NCBI GenBank assembly: GCA_029779845.1
Contig: JAKOZT010000032.1
Location: 62,001 to 126,000, forward strand
Source: Pseudomonadota bacterium
GTDB taxonomy: Bacteria; Pseudomonadota; Gammaproteobacteria; Burkholderiales; Burkholderiaceae_C
Length of the DNA: 64,000 nt
Reading direction: 5' to 3'
In this document: piece by piece, positions 7,523-17,433 of the stretch
How the letters are laid out: each line of letters opens with the position of its first letter
How positions within the stretch are numbered: the first letter of the stretch is position 1
Position numbers and translations under genes: made by a program
Notes under the pieces: model-generated
Database searches by the model: none
Seen by the model: the letters and a program-made list of their open reading frames with translations, nothing else
Told to the model about the DNA's origin: nothing

Positions 7523-10500
7523 ATGGCCGCAGACCCACCCTCCGACACCACGCCGGCCGCGCTGGAGGCGGCGATCGCGCTGCTGGAGGCGCAGCGCGGC
7601 ACCCTCGGCGACGCGGTGGTGGAGACGGCGCTGCAACCGCTGCGCCGCCAGCTCGCCGCGCGCCAGGGCCGGGGCGGGCTGCAGTTGCGGCTGGTGACCA
7701 TCCTGTTCGTCGACATCGTCGGATCGACCGCGCTGGCGCACCGGCTCGGCGCCGAGGACACGCTGCTGATCGTCGGCGAGGTGCTGCAGCAGGCCGCCGA
7801 CTGCGTGCGCCGCCACGGCGGCCGCGTGCTGCGCTACACCGGCGACGGGCTGAAGGCCGGCTTCGGCTGCGACCGGGTGCATGAAGACGACGCCGAGCAC
7901 GCGCTGCGCGCCGGGCTGGACATGCTCGACTGCGGCCGCGCGGCGGCCGAACGCCTGCGTGTCGAACACGGCCTCGACGCCTTCGCGCTGCGCGTCGGCG
8001 CGCACACCGGCAGCGTGGCGCTGGGCACCGGCGTCGAGGACGCCGACACCGTCAGCGGCGAGGCGGTGCACGTGGCCGCGCGCATGGAGCAGAGCGCGCC
8101 GCCGGACGGTTTTCGCGTCAGCGCCGAGACCTGGGCGCACGTGCGCGGCCGCTTCGCCGGCGAGCCGCAGCCGCCGCTGTGGGTCAAGGGTGTCGACGAG
8201 CCCTTGCAGACGGTGCTGGTCACCGCCTGGCGCGGCCGCGCCGCCGCCGACGCGGCGCAGGCGCCGGCCACGCCGCTGATCGGCCGCGCGGCCGAGCTGG
8301 GCCGCCTGCTCGGCGTGCTGCGCGCGCCGGGTGAAGCCGCGTCGGCGCCGCCGGCGCTGCTGCTGCTGGCCGAGGCCGGCCTCGGCAAGAGCCGGCTGCT
8401 CGGCGAGGCGCTGGCCGCGGCGCGGGCGCAGGGGCTGCTGGACGGCCGCCGCGTGCTGCAGGCGCGCGCCCAGCCGGGCGAGCGGCTGCAAGCCTGGGGG
8501 CTGTTGCGGCAGTTGCTGATGGGCTGCTGCGGCGTCTCCGACGACGACCCGGCGGTGCTGGCGCGCGAGCGCTTCATCACGCGGCTGGCGCCCGGCTGGG
8601 ACCGCGACGGCGAGTTGCAGGCGGCGCTGGTGGGCCAGTTGATCGGCCTCGATTTCAGCGACGTGCCGGCGCTGCACGGCCTGGACGCGCGCGCCCGCCA
8701 CGACCGCGCGCTGGCCGCGCTGCGGCGCTGGCTGCTGGGCACGCCGGCGCAGCCGCCCGCGCTGCTGGTGCTGGAAGACCTGCACTGGGCCGACGATGCC
8801 TCGCTGGACTGGGTGCTCGGCCTCGTGGCCGGGCCCGGGCCGTGGCCGCCGCTGTGGGCCAACGCCCGCCCGGCGCTGCTCGAACGCGACCGGGCCTGGC
8901 CGTCCGGGCTGCTGCTGAACCTGCCCGCGCTGGACGGCGCCGCCGGCCGCGCGCTGGCCCAGGCGCTGCTGGCCGGCGTCGAGCGGCCGCCGGCGGCGCT
9001 GGCGCAGGTGCTGGTCGAGCGCGCCGACGGCAACCCGTACTACATGGAAGAGCTGTGGCGCCGGCTGCGCGACGACGGCGTGCTGCAAGGCCACGGCGGG
9101 CAGTGGCGCGTCGACGAAGCGCGGCTGCAATCCCTGCAAGTGCCCACCACGCTGGTCGGCCTGCTGCAGGCGCGGCTGGACGCTCTGCCGTCGCCGGCGC
9201 GCCGGGCCGCGCGCGCGGCCAGCGTCGTCGGCCCGGTGTTCTGGGCCGCGGCGCTGGCCGAGGTCGATGCCGACGCGCCGCCGGTGCTGGGCGAACTGGA
9301 GCGGCGGCGCTGGGTGCATGCCGAGCCCTCGGCCTTCGCCGACACCACCGGGCACCGCTTCGACCACCACCTGCTGCACCAGGTGACCTACGACACCGTG
9401 CCGCGCGCGGTGCGGCGCGACGGCCACGCGGCGGTGGCGCGCTGGCTGTTGCAGCGCACCGCGCAGCGCGCGCCCGAGTTCCTGGCCGTGGCCGGCGAAC
9501 ACGCCGAGCGCGCCGGCGACGCCGCGCTGGCGCTGGACTGCTACGAGCGCGCCGCCCGCGAGGCGCAGCGGCGTTTTGCCAACCGCCTGGCGATCGACTG
9601 CCTCGAACGCGCGCTGGCCCAGCACGCGCTGCTGCCGCAGGCCGAGCCGGCGCAGCGCACGCGGCTGCTGCAGGGGCTGCGCGAGGTGGCCGATCTGGTC
9701 GGCGAGCGTGGGTTGCAGCGGCGCGCATTGGACGAACTGGCGCAGTGGCTGGCGAGCCATCCCGACCCGGTGGCCCAGGCGCGCCATGCCGTTTCGTCCG
9801 CGCTGCTGGCCGACCGCACCGGCGACTACGACGCCGCCCATACCTGGGCCATGCGCGCCGTCGCGCTGGCGGCCGAGGCCGGCGCCGCGGCCGATGGCGA
9901 TGCGGCGCTCGCGCACGCCGAGCTGTGCTGGCTGCACGGCCTGCGCGGCGAGCACGAGCGCGCGCGGGAGCACCTGCGTCTGGGCGCCGGGCATGCCGAG
10001 CGCGTGCGCCACGCCGACCCGGAGCAGGCCCTCAAGCTGCACCTGATGGCCGGCATCGTCGAGCTGCGCGCCGGCTGCATGATGCGCGCGCTGCACCTGC
10101 TCGAAGAAGCGCGCCGGCATGCCGAGGCCGGCGGCATCAAGCGGCTGCTGATCGGCGTGCTCGACTACCTGGCGATGGTCAACCTGCGCATCGGCCGGAT
10201 CGAGCAGGCCCATGCGCATGCGCTGCGCTCCGCCGAGCTGGCGAGTGAACTCGGCGCCACGCCGCGCGTCGGGCATGCGCTGGTCAAGCAGAGCGAGACG
10301 GCCCTGACCCTGGGCCGCGCCGCGCAGGCCGCGGACGCGGCCCGCGAAGGCCTGCGCATCGCCGAGGAAGCCGGCGAACGCTGGAGCGCCGCGACGGCCC
10401 TGCAGCATCTCGGGCTGGCCTGCCATGCGCTGGGCGATCTGGCGCAGGCCCGGCAGGCGCTGGCACAGGGCGAGGCCTTGTTCGAGGAACTGGTGCCCGG

Positions 10501-10834
10501 CAATGCCCATGCGCTGCTGCTGGCGGCCCAAGGGGCGCGGGTCGACCTGCGGCTCGGCGACGCGGCCGCGGCCCGCGCCGCCGCCGAGCGCGTGCTGGCC
10601 GCGCTGGCGCGCGGCATCGAATTCGAGGAGCCCTGGCACGCGGTCGACGTGCGCTGGGCCTGCTGCGAGGTGCTGATGGCGCTGGACGACGCGCGCGCCG
10701 CGCCGCTGGCCGCCGCGCTGCGCGACGAGGTGCGGGCCCAGGCCGCGGCCCTGCAGGCCGACGGCGGCGACGGCGAGGCGATGCTGCGGGCGGTGCCGGC
10801 CTACCGCGACATCCTGGCCACGGCGCCGCGCTGA
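7523..10834 (+). CDS. class III nucleotide cyclase with AAA-type ATPase and TPR domains
   Basis: 1103-residue multidomain signalling protein. Residues about 55-235 form a class III cyclase domain: FVDIVGST with metal Asp64, RYTGDGLKAGFG with metal Asp108, HTGSVALGT, and GEAVHVAARMEQ. At the position of the usual transition-state Asn this copy has His183, while Arg187 is kept; Arg104 occupies the place where many cyclases have the base-selecting Lys. Residues about 250-450 are an ATPase with AEAGLGKSRLL (Walker A, first Gly replaced by Ala) and VLEDLHWADD (Walker B). The remaining 600 residues are Ala/Leu-rich helical repeats of TPR type. The order cyclase-ATPase-TPR matches soluble adenylyl cyclase. 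It is convergent with a transporter carrying a cyclic-nucleotide-binding domain. Confidence 0.9.
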   Translation: MAADPPSDTTPAALEAAIALLEAQRGTLGDAVVETALQPLRRQLAARQGRGGLQLRLVTILFVDIVGSTALAHRLGAEDTLLIVGEVLQQAADCVRRHGGRVLRYTGDGLKAGFGCDRVHEDDAEHALRAGLDMLDCGRAAAERLRVEHGLDAFALRVGAHTGSVALGTGVEDADTVSGEAVHVAARMEQSAPPDGFRVSAETWAHVRGRFAGEPQPPLWVKGVDEPLQTVLVTAWRGRAAADAAQAPATPLIGRAAELGRLLGVLRAPGEAASAPPALLLLAEAGLGKSRLLGEALAAARAQGLLDGRRVLQARAQPGERLQAWGLLRQLLMGCCGVSDDDPAVLARERFITRLAPGWDRDGELQAALVGQLIGLDFSDVPALHGLDARARHDRALAALRRWLLGTPAQPPALLVLEDLHWADDASLDWVLGLVAGPGPWPPLWANARPALLERDRAWPSGLLLNLPALDGAAGRALAQALLAGVERPPAALAQVLVERADGNPYYMEELWRRLRDDGVLQGHGGQWRVDEARLQSLQVPTTLVGLLQARLDALPSPARRAARAASVVGPVFWAAALAEVDADAPPVLGELERRRWVHAEPSAFADTTGHRFDHHLLHQVTYDTVPRAVRRDGHAAVARWLLQRTAQRAPEFLAVAGEHAERAGDAALALDCYERAAREAQRRFANRLAIDCLERALAQHALLPQAEPAQRTRLLQGLREVADLVGERGLQRRALDELAQWLASHPDPVAQARHAVSSALLADRTGDYDAAHTWAMRAVALAAEAGAAADGDAALAHAELCWLHGLRGEHERAREHLRLGAGHAERVRHADPEQALKLHLMAGIVELRAGCMMRALHLLEEARRHAEAGGIKRLLIGVLDYLAMVNLRIGRIEQAHAHALRSAELASELGATPRVGHALVKQSETALTLGRAAQAADAAREGLRIAEEAGERWSAATALQHLGLACHALGDLAQARQALAQGEALFEELVPGNAHALLLAAQGARVDLRLGDAAAARAAAERVLAALARGIEFEEPWHAVDVRWACCEVLMALDDARAAPLAAALRDEVRAQAAALQADGGDGEAMLRAVPAYRDILATAPR

Positions 10835-10841
10835 GCGCGCC

Positions 10842-13028
10842 TCAATCGGCCACGTCGCGCCAGGTCGCCGCCGCGGCGCGCAGGCGCTGCGACAGGTGCA
10901 CGGCGATGCGGCGGTACAGCCGCGCCGCCAGCGCCGGGTGCTCGCGCTCCAGCGCCGCCAGCGCGGCACCGTCCAGCGCCACCAGCTCGGCCTCGGTGTC
11001 GGCCACCGCGCCGGCGGTGCGGCCGCCGCCGTCGAGCAGCGCGGTCTCGCCGAGCAGCATGCCCGGCGAGATGCTCAGGTAGCGCCGGCTGCGGCCGTCG
11101 GCCCCGGGCCGGCTGAGCACGCTGACCGATCCGGCCAGCAGCAGGTACAGGCGGTCGCCGTCGTCGCCTTCTTCGAACAGCCGCTCGCCGGCGGCCAGCC
11201 GCAGGGCTTGCAGGTGGCGCCGCACGGCGTCGAGATCGCCGGCCGGCAGGCCCTGCAGCAGCGGTGTGTCCTCCAGCGCCACGGTGCCGCCGTGCAGCGC
11301 CAGGCCGCCGAGCAGGCGGTCTTCGGCCGCTTCCAGCGCGCGGTCGAGGTCGGGGCTCACCTGTGCCGGCAGCTCGGCCAGCAGCGCGGCCAGCGCGGGC
11401 CGCAGGCCGGCCACCTGCAACTGCACGCCCTGCGCCGCGAGGCGCCGGTGCAGGTCGTGCAGCAACTGCACGCCGGTTTCGTCGATGGTGGTCAGCCGCG
11501 AGCCGTCGAGCAGCAGCGCCACGCTGCCGCGCGGCAGCGCGTCGGCCTCGGCCAGCAGGCGTTCGCCGCTGCCGAAGAAGAGCGCGCCTTCCAGCTCGAC
11601 GATGCGCACGTGCTGGCGCAGCGGCCGCAGCGCCGCCTCCGCCGCCGGCATGCGGATGCGTCGCGACGGCTGCTCGGCGGCGGTGTAGCGCGCGCGGATC
11701 AGCGAGCGGTTCAGCCGCACGACGAAGATCAGCAGCGACAGCAGCGCGCCGAGTGCAACGCCGGCACCCAGCCCGAAGAACAGCGTGGCCAGCATCACCG
11801 CCGCCACCAGCAGCAGGTTGGCGGTGACGCCGGTGTCGGCGTCGCCGGCGCCGCGGCGGCGCAGCAGTTGCAGGCTCCAGCGGTCGACCAGCGACCACGC
11901 CACCGCCAGCATCAGCCCGGCCATCACCGGCAGCGACAGCCAGGCCAGCGCCTCGCGGCCGGCCACGACCAGCAGCGCCAGCACCACCGAACCGGCCGCC
12001 AGCGCGCGCCAGCCCTGGCCGCCGGCCACGCGCACGCTGGTGGCGCGGGTGCGGTTCATCGTCGCCGGCACGCCGCCCACCAGCCCGAGCACGAGGTTGG
12101 TGGCACCCATCGCCACCAGCTCGCGGCTGGGGTCGTGGCGCGTGCCGCACTGGCGGTCCAGCGTCAGCGCGTTCATCGTCGTCTCCAGCGCGCCGACGCC
12201 GGCCAGCAGCAGCGCGCACAGCAGCAGCGGCGCGGCGTGCGCGTGCAGCAGCGGCAGCATTGTGCCGGTGTCCGCCAGCAGGGCCAGCGCGCCGCTGGGC
12301 GCCAGCGTCGGCGCCGGCAGCGTGCCCACCTGCCCGCCCAGCAGCGGCGCGGCGGCCGGCAGCGCGTGCACCACCGCCTGGTGCAGCGCGGTGCCGGCCA
12401 GCAGCACCAGCAGCGCCGCCGGCAGGCGCGGCCAGCGCCACGCCAGGCCCAGCATCAGCGCGGCGGCGGCCAGGCCCAGCAGCGCCGCCAGCGGCTGGGC
12501 CGCGCCGCCAGCGCCGCCCAGGGGCCGGCCCAGCAGCAGCGGCGCCTGGGCCAGCACCACCTGCAGCGCCACGCCGTTCATGAAGCCGGCCAGCACCGGG
12601 CGCGGCACGTAGGAGGCCAGCCGCGCCAGCCCGAGCACGCCGAACAGCATCTGCAGCAGGCCCGATGCGGCCAGCGCCAGACCGCACAGCGCCAGCGCGG
12701 CCGGCACGCCGGCGTTGCCGGCCAGCGCCGGATCGGCGCGCAGCGTCAGGATCAGCGAGGCCAGCAGCAGCGCGGTGGCCGAACTGGGGCCGGCCGCCGG
12801 CAGCACGCTGCGCCCGAGCAGGGCGTAGACCAGGCCGCCCAGCGCCGCCGTGACCAGGCCGGCCTGCAAGCCGGCCGGCACGCCGGCGGCGCCCAGCGGC
12901 GCCAGCGCCAGCACGCCCAGCGTCATCACCATCGCCAGCACGGCGATCGAGCCGACGCTGCCGGCCATCGTTTCGCGCCACCAGGACGGCGCCGCGACGG
13001 CGGCGGTTGCGGGGAGGGTGGCGGACAT
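10842..13028 (-). CDS. SulP-type anion transporter with STAS and cNMP-binding domains
   Basis: Inner-membrane SulP/SLC26 protein of 728 residues from the ATG at 13028 ([20 protein letters not shown]). Residues about 20-420 hold some 11-12 hydrophobic helices including [11 protein letters not shown] and [25 protein letters not shown] domain follows (about 455-560, [33 protein letters not shown]). The last 120 residues are a cyclic-nucleotide-binding domain with [20 protein letters not shown] and [18 protein letters not shown], keeping the Glu and Arg that contact cyclic nucleotide in CRP-like folds. SulP proteins carry sulfate, bicarbonate or dicarboxylates; the substrate is unknown here. The nearest neighbour, 7 bp away and convergent, is the cyclase. 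Confidence 0.88.
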   Translation of the reverse strand: MSATLPATAAVAAPSWWRETMAGSVGSIAVLAMVMTLGVLALAPLGAAGVPAGLQAGLVTAALGGLVYALLGRSVLPAAGPSSATALLLASLILTLRADPALAGNAGVPAALALCGLALAASGLLQMLFGVLGLARLASYVPRPVLAGFMNGVALQVVLAQAPLLLGRPLGGAGGAAQPLAALLGLAAAALMLGLAWRWPRLPAALLVLLAGTALHQAVVHALPAAAPLLGGQVGTLPAPTLAPSGALALLADTGTMLPLLHAHAAPLLLCALLLAGVGALETTMNALTLDRQCGTRHDPSRELVAMGATNLVLGLVGGVPATMNRTRATSVRVAGGQGWRALAAGSVVLALLVVAGREALAWLSLPVMAGLMLAVAWSLVDRWSLQLLRRRGAGDADTGVTANLLLVAAVMLATLFFGLGAGVALGALLSLLIFVVRLNRSLIRARYTAAEQPSRRIRMPAAEAALRPLRQHVRIVELEGALFFGSGERLLAEADALPRGSVALLLDGSRLTTIDETGVQLLHDLHRRLAAQGVQLQVAGLRPALAALLAELPAQVSPDLDRALEAAEDRLLGGLALHGGTVALEDTPLLQGLPAGDLDAVRRHLQALRLAAGERLFEEGDDGDRLYLLLAGSVSVLSRPGADGRSRRYLSISPGMLLGETALLDGGGRTAGAVADTEAELVALDGAALAALEREHPALAARLYRRIAVHLSQRLRAAAATWRDVAD

Positions 13029-13201
13029 CGGCGGTGTGCGGCGCGCCGCGGGCGGCGGGTGGCCGCCAGTGTCCACCATCCGCCCGCCCGGGCGCGGTGC
13101 CCGGCCCCGGTAAAATCCCGCACCGTTTTCCCCCCCGCGCTCGCCGCCAGAGGCCGACGCGTCATCACCGCGCCACGGCGCGGCCAGGAGCACCCAACAC
13201 C

Positions 13202-13930
13202 ATGGCCGGACATTCCAAATGGGCCAACATCCAGCACCGCAAGGGCCGCCAGGACGAGAAGCGCGGCAAGGCCTGGACGCGCGTGATCCGCGAGATCATG
13301 GTCGCGGCGCGCCAGGGCGGCGGTGACCCGGCCGCCAACCCGCGGCTGCGACTGGCCATCGACAAGGCCAAGGCCGTCAACCTGCCGGCCGACACCGTCA
13401 AGCGCAACATCGACAAGGCCACCGGCAACCTCGAAGGCGTGCAGTACGAGGAGATCCGCTACGAGGGCTACGGCATCGCCGGCGCGGCGATCATCGTCGA
13501 CTGCATGACCGACAACCGCGTGCGCACCGTGGCCGAGGTGCGCCACGCCTTCAGCAAGCATGGCGGCAACCTCGGCACCGAGGGCTCGGTGGCCTTCCAG
13601 TTCAAGCACTGCGGCCAGCTCGTGTTCGCGCCCGGCACCAGCGAAGACAAGGTGATGGAAGTGGCGCTCGAAGCCGGCGCCGAGGACGTGATCGCCGACG
13701 ACGACGGCGCCATCGAGGTGCTGACCGCGCCGGCCGACTTCGAGGCGGTGAAGAACGCGCTCGAAGCGGCGGGCCTCAAGCCCGAGGTCGCCGAGGTGAC
13801 GATGCGCGCCGAGAACACCGTCGCGCTGGCCGGCGAGGACGCGCAGCGCATGCGCAAGCTGCTCGACGTCATCGAGGATCTCGACGACGTGCAGGACGTC
13901 TACCACAACGCCGAGATCGACGAAGAATGA
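13202..13930 (+). CDS. yebC: YebC/PmpR family protein
   Basis: 242-residue cytoplasmic protein with the family signature [22 protein letters not shown] at the N terminus, [18 protein letters not shown] and [22 protein letters not shown]. YebC-type proteins have been described as transcription factors (PmpR) and more recently as ribosome-associated factors that help synthesis of difficult proline-containing stretches. A -10-like TAAAAT is present at 13111-13116, 86 bp upstream. The stop overlaps the start of purD (ATGA), so the two are co-expressed. Confidence 0.95.
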   Translation: MAGHSKWANIQHRKGRQDEKRGKAWTRVIREIMVAARQGGGDPAANPRLRLAIDKAKAVNLPADTVKRNIDKATGNLEGVQYEEIRYEGYGIAGAAIIVDCMTDNRVRTVAEVRHAFSKHGGNLGTEGSVAFQFKHCGQLVFAPGTSEDKVMEVALEAGAEDVIADDDGAIEVLTAPADFEAVKNALEAAGLKPEVAEVTMRAENTVALAGEDAQRMRKLLDVIEDLDDVQDVYHNAEIDEE

Positions 13931-15207
13931 AAGTCCTCGTGATCGGCGGTGGCGGCCGCGAGCATGCGCTGGCCTGGAAGCTGGTGCAGTCGCCCAAGGT
14001 GCAGACGGTTTACGTCGCGCCCGGCAACGGCGGCACCGCGCTCGACAAGCGCCTGCACAACGTGGCGATCACCGAGCCGGCCGCGCTGGCCGATTTCGCC
14101 GCCGCCGAGAAGATCGCGCTGACGGTGGTCGGCCCGGAGGCGCCGCTGGCCGCCGGCGTGGTCGACACCTTCCGCGCGCGCGGGCTGCGCATCTTCGGGC
14201 CGACGAAAGCCGCCGCGCAGCTGGAAAGCTCCAAGGCCTTCGCGAAGGACTTCATGAAGCGCCACGGCATCCCGACCGCGGCCTACGAGACCTTCTCCGA
14301 CGCCGCGGCGGCGCATGCCTACGTGGATGCCCAGGGCGCGCCCATCGTCATCAAGGCCGATGGCCTCGCGGCCGGCAAGGGCGTGGTGGTGGCCACCACG
14401 CTCGAAGAAGCGCACCAGGCGATCGACTGGATGCTGCTCGACAACAAGCTGGGCGTCACGCACAACGCGGGCGGCGCGCGCGTGGTGATCGAGCAGTTCC
14501 TCGAAGGCGAGGAAGCCAGCTTCATCGTCGTGGCCGACGGCCGCCACGTCGTGCCGCTGGCCACCAGCCAGGATCACAAGCGATTGCTCGACCACGACCA
14601 GGGCCCCAACACCGGCGGCATGGGCGCCTACTCGCCCGCGCCGGTGGTCACGCCCAACGTGCATGCGCGCGTGATGCACGAGATCATCGGCCCCACGCTG
14701 GCCGGCATGGCGGCCGACGGCACGCCCTTCACCGGCTTCCTCTACGCCGGGCTGATGATCGACGCGCAGGGCCAGCCGCGCACGGTGGAGTTCAACTGCC
14801 GCATGGGCGACCCCGAGACGCAGCCGATCATGATGCGGCTCAAGAGCGACCTGTTCGACCTGCTGATGCACGCCACCGCCGGCACGCTCGACCAGATCGA
14901 GCTGGAGTGGGACCGCCGCACCGCGCTCGGCGTGGTGATGGCCGCGCACGGCTACCCGCTCGAGCCGCGCAAGGGCGACGTGATCAGCGGCATCCCGAGC
15001 GAGGCCGGCGACGCGATGGTCTTCCACGCCGGCACCACGCTGGCCGACGGGCAGCTGGCCGCGAGCGGCGGGCGCGTGCTGTGCGTCACCGCGCTGGGCG
15101 ATTCGGTCAAGCAGGCGCAGGTGCGCGCCTACGAGATGCTGAACCCGATCCGCTTCGATGGTGCGCAGTACCGCAGCGATATTGGCTTCCGTGCCATCAA
15201 GCGCTGA
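13927..15207 (+). CDS. purD: phosphoribosylamine-glycine ligase
   Basis: GARS, second step of de novo purine synthesis: joins glycine to 5-phosphoribosylamine with ATP. 426 residues, normal family length. It begins [19 protein letters not shown] (N domain), includes [14 protein letters not shown] (ATP-grasp), [24 protein letters not shown] and [15 protein letters not shown], all diagnostic of GARS. The start overlaps the yebC stop, and the 3' end overlaps the start of the acyltransferase gene in another frame. Confidence 0.97.
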   Translation: MKVLVIGGGGREHALAWKLVQSPKVQTVYVAPGNGGTALDKRLHNVAITEPAALADFAAAEKIALTVVGPEAPLAAGVVDTFRARGLRIFGPTKAAAQLESSKAFAKDFMKRHGIPTAAYETFSDAAAAHAYVDAQGAPIVIKADGLAAGKGVVVATTLEEAHQAIDWMLLDNKLGVTHNAGGARVVIEQFLEGEEASFIVVADGRHVVPLATSQDHKRLLDHDQGPNTGGMGAYSPAPVVTPNVHARVMHEIIGPTLAGMAADGTPFTGFLYAGLMIDAQGQPRTVEFNCRMGDPETQPIMMRLKSDLFDLLMHATAGTLDQIELEWDRRTALGVVMAAHGYPLEPRKGDVISGIPSEAGDAMVFHAGTTLADGQLAASGGRVLCVTALGDSVKQAQVRAYEMLNPIRFDGAQYRSDIGFRAIKR

Positions 15208-15820
15208 GGCCGCGCCGCTCGAACTGGCCGAGCGGCCGGTGCAATTGCGCGGCAGCGCGCTGGCCACCGCGCTGCTGCGCGCCGCCGGCTGGCACGTGGT
15301 GTTCGACGGCCTGCCGGCCGCGCAAGGCGTGGCGATCGTCTACCCGCACACCTCGAACTGGGACTTCGTGGTCGGCATCCTCGCCAAGTGGAGCATCGGC
15401 ATCCCGGTGACCTTCTGGGGCAAGGACAGCCTGTTCCGCGTGCCGCTGCTCGGGCGCTGGATGCGCTGGGTCGGCGGCGTGCCGGTGGACCGCGCCAACG
15501 CCAGCGGCATCGTCGGCCAGATGGCGCGGGCGCTGAAGGAGGCGCGCGCCGAGGGGAAATTCCTCTGGCTCGCGCTCGCGCCCGAAGGCACGCGCAGCGC
15601 GGGCGAAGGCTGGCGCAGCGGCTTCTACCACGTGGCCGTCGCCGCGGAAGTGCCGCTCGCGCTGGTGTTCCTCGACTACGCGCGCCGCGAAGTGGGCTTC
15701 CGGCGCTTCCTGCAACTCAGCGGCGATGCGGCCGTCGACATGGCCGCGATCGCGCAGGGCTACGGCGCCTTCCACGGCCGCCGCCCGCGCCACGCCGCGC
15801 CGATCCGCTTCAAGCCATGA
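15158..15820 (+). CDS. lysophospholipid acyltransferase family protein
   Basis: About 220 residues. The PlsC-type acyltransferase motif HX4D is seen as YPHTSNWDF (about residues 63-71). A second block is [26 protein letters not shown] and the third is [10 protein letters not shown]. These proteins transfer acyl chains to lysophospholipids at the cytoplasmic membrane. The ATG at 15158 overlaps the end of purD by 50 bp. A GTG at 15191 is a possible later start and would reduce the overlap; both leave the catalytic motifs intact. The stop overlaps hemF (ATGA). Confidence 0.85.
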   Translation: MVRSTAAILASVPSSAEAAPLELAERPVQLRGSALATALLRAAGWHVVFDGLPAAQGVAIVYPHTSNWDFVVGILAKWSIGIPVTFWGKDSLFRVPLLGRWMRWVGGVPVDRANASGIVGQMARALKEARAEGKFLWLALAPEGTRSAGEGWRSGFYHVAVAAEVPLALVFLDYARREVGFRRFLQLSGDAAVDMAAIAQGYGAFHGRRPRHAAPIRFKP

Positions 15821-16749
15821 ACCACATCGACATCGTCGCCGTGCGCGCCTACCTGCTCGGCCTGCAGGACCGCATCGTCACGACGATGCAGGCCGAAGAC
15901 GGCAAGGTTTTCGTCAGCGACGGCTGGACACGCCCCGCCGGCGGCCGCCTCGAAGGCGACGGCCTCTCGCGATTGGTGGAAGAAGGCAATTTGCTCGAAC
16001 GCGGTGGCTGCAACTTCAGCCACGTGAAGGGCGCGGCGATGCCGCCTTCGGCCACCGCACATCGGCCCGAGCTGGCCGGCGCACCCTTCGAGGCGCTGGG
16101 CGTCTCGCTGGTGTTTCACCCGCGCAACCCGCATGTGCCGACGGTGCACATGAACGTGCGCATGTTCGCCGCGCTGCCGGCCGGGCGCGCGCCGGTGGCC
16201 TGGTTCGGCGGCGGCATGGACCTGACGCCCTACTACGGCGTGGAGGAAGACGCCGCGCACTTCCATCGCACCTGCCGCGACGCGCTGGCGCCCTTCGGCG
16301 CTGGCTTGTACCCGCGCTTCAAGACCTGGTGCGACGAGTACTTCTTCCTCAAACACCGCAACGAGCCGCGCGGCATCGGCGGCGTGTTCTTCGACGACTT
16401 CGCCGAACTCGGCTTCGAGCGCAGCTTCGCGATGACGCGCGCGGTGGGAGATGCCTTCCTCGATGCCTACCTGCCGATCGTGCAACGCCGCCGCGGCACG
16501 CCTTACGGCGAGCGCGAACGCGACTTCCAGGCCTACCGGCGCGGACGCTACGTCGAGTTCAACCTGGTGTTCGACCGCGGCACGCTGTTCGGCCTGCAAT
16601 CGGGCGGGCGCACCGAGAGCATCCTGATGTCGATGCCGCCGATCGTGAAATGGCGCTACGACTGGCATCCCGAGCCGGGCACGCCGGAGGCGCGGCTGTA
16701 CAGCGATTTCCTGCGGCCGAGGGACTGGGCGGATTGGACGGCCCCTTGA
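15817..16749 (+). CDS. hemF: oxygen-dependent coproporphyrinogen III oxidase
   Basis: Aerobic enzyme of haem synthesis that converts coproporphyrinogen III to protoporphyrinogen IX, soluble, 310 residues as usual for HemF. Signatures seen are [69 protein letters not shown] and the C-terminal [13 protein letters not shown]. The ATG overlaps the stop of the acyltransferase gene. Presence of an aerobic enzyme together with nos genes fits a facultative denitrifier. Confidence 0.97.
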   Translation: MNHIDIVAVRAYLLGLQDRIVTTMQAEDGKVFVSDGWTRPAGGRLEGDGLSRLVEEGNLLERGGCNFSHVKGAAMPPSATAHRPELAGAPFEALGVSLVFHPRNPHVPTVHMNVRMFAALPAGRAPVAWFGGGMDLTPYYGVEEDAAHFHRTCRDALAPFGAGLYPRFKTWCDEYFFLKHRNEPRGIGGVFFDDFAELGFERSFAMTRAVGDAFLDAYLPIVQRRRGTPYGERERDFQAYRRGRYVEFNLVFDRGTLFGLQSGGRTESILMSMPPIVKWRYDWHPEPGTPEARLYSDFLRPRDWADWTAP

Positions 16750-16810
16750 GCGCCGCGTTGCGGGCCGAGCGCCGGGCCGCTCCCAAGCCGGCCCGCATCC
16801 CCCTGGGGGA

Positions 16811-16834
16811 TCGGCGAACGTACTCGTTCGCCGA
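16811..16834 (+). repeat. perfect 10-bp stem hairpin just upstream of nadD
   Basis: TCGGCGAACG (16811-16820), loop TACT, CGTTCGCCGA (16825-16834). It ends 9 bases before the nadD ATG and its 3' arm runs into the purine-rich GAGGGG that could serve as ribosome site. It has no T-run, so it is not a classical terminator. It may be an RNA structure affecting nadD translation or a dispersed repeat copy. Confidence 0.55.
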
Positions 16835-16843
16835 GGGGCAGTC

Positions 16844-17419
16844 ATGAAGATCGGTCTGTTCGGCGGCACGTTCGATCCGCCGCACAACGCTCACGTCGCG
16901 CTCGCGTCGCTGGCGCTCGAAGAACTCGCGCTCGACGAACTGCGCTGGATCCCCGCCGGCGAGCCGTGGCAGAAGACGCGCCGCGTCACGCCCGCCGCGC
17001 AGCGCGAGGCGATGGTGCGCCTGGCGATGCAGGGCGAACCGCGCTTCGTGCTGGATCGCTGCGAGATCCGGCGCACCGGAGCGAGCTTCACGCTCGACAC
17101 CGTGCGCGAGCTGCAGGCGGCGCAGCCGGGCAACGAGTGGTTCCTCGTCATCGGGCAGGACCAGTACGCCAACCTGCACACCTGGCGCGACTGGCGCGAG
17201 CTGCTCGCGCGCGTGACGCTCGCGGTGGCGAACCGCCCGGGCGTGGCGATCGAACCGCACCCCGACGTGAAAGCCGCCGCGCAGCGTGTCGTGCCGCTGC
17301 CCATGCTGGACATCGCCTCCACCGAGATCCGCGCGCGCGCCGCCGCCGGGCAGGACATCGACGCGCTGGTGCCTGCCGGCGTCGCGCGATATATTGAAGC
17401 GCACCACCTCTACCGCTAA
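16844..17419 (+). CDS. nadD: nicotinate-nucleotide adenylyltransferase
   Basis: Makes nicotinate adenine dinucleotide from nicotinate mononucleotide and ATP in NAD synthesis; cytoplasmic, 191 residues. It shows the nucleotidyltransferase motif GLFGGTFDPPHNAHVALA at the N terminus, DELRWIPAGEPWQK, FTLDTVRELQ and the C-terminal ISTEIR equivalent IASTEIRARAAAG followed by LVPAGVARYIEAHHLY. It precedes rsfS, rlmH and maf, a conserved gene order in this class. Confidence 0.96.
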   Translation: MKIGLFGGTFDPPHNAHVALASLALEELALDELRWIPAGEPWQKTRRVTPAAQREAMVRLAMQGEPRFVLDRCEIRRTGASFTLDTVRELQAAQPGNEWFLVIGQDQYANLHTWRDWRELLARVTLAVANRPGVAIEPHPDVKAAAQRVVPLPMLDIASTEIRARAAAGQDIDALVPAGVARYIEAHHLYR

Positions 17420-17421
17420 CC

Positions 17422-17433
17422 GAGGAGCCCACC
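17422..17433 (+). promoter_or_regulatory. ribosome binding site deciding a CTG start for rsfS
   Basis: GAGGAG (17422-17427) and a 6-base spacer precede CTG at 17434. In this frame a stop codon lies at 17395-17397 and no ATG, GTG or TTG occurs between it and conserved RsfS sequence, so CTG is the only plausible initiator. Confidence 0.75.

Noticed and set aside
7493-10969. Open frame of more than 1100 codons on the minus strand opposite the cyclase gene
   Set aside because: Low-complexity Arg/Gln/Ala/His-rich product typical of the antisense of a GC-rich gene; the plus strand carries clear cyclase and ATPase motifs.
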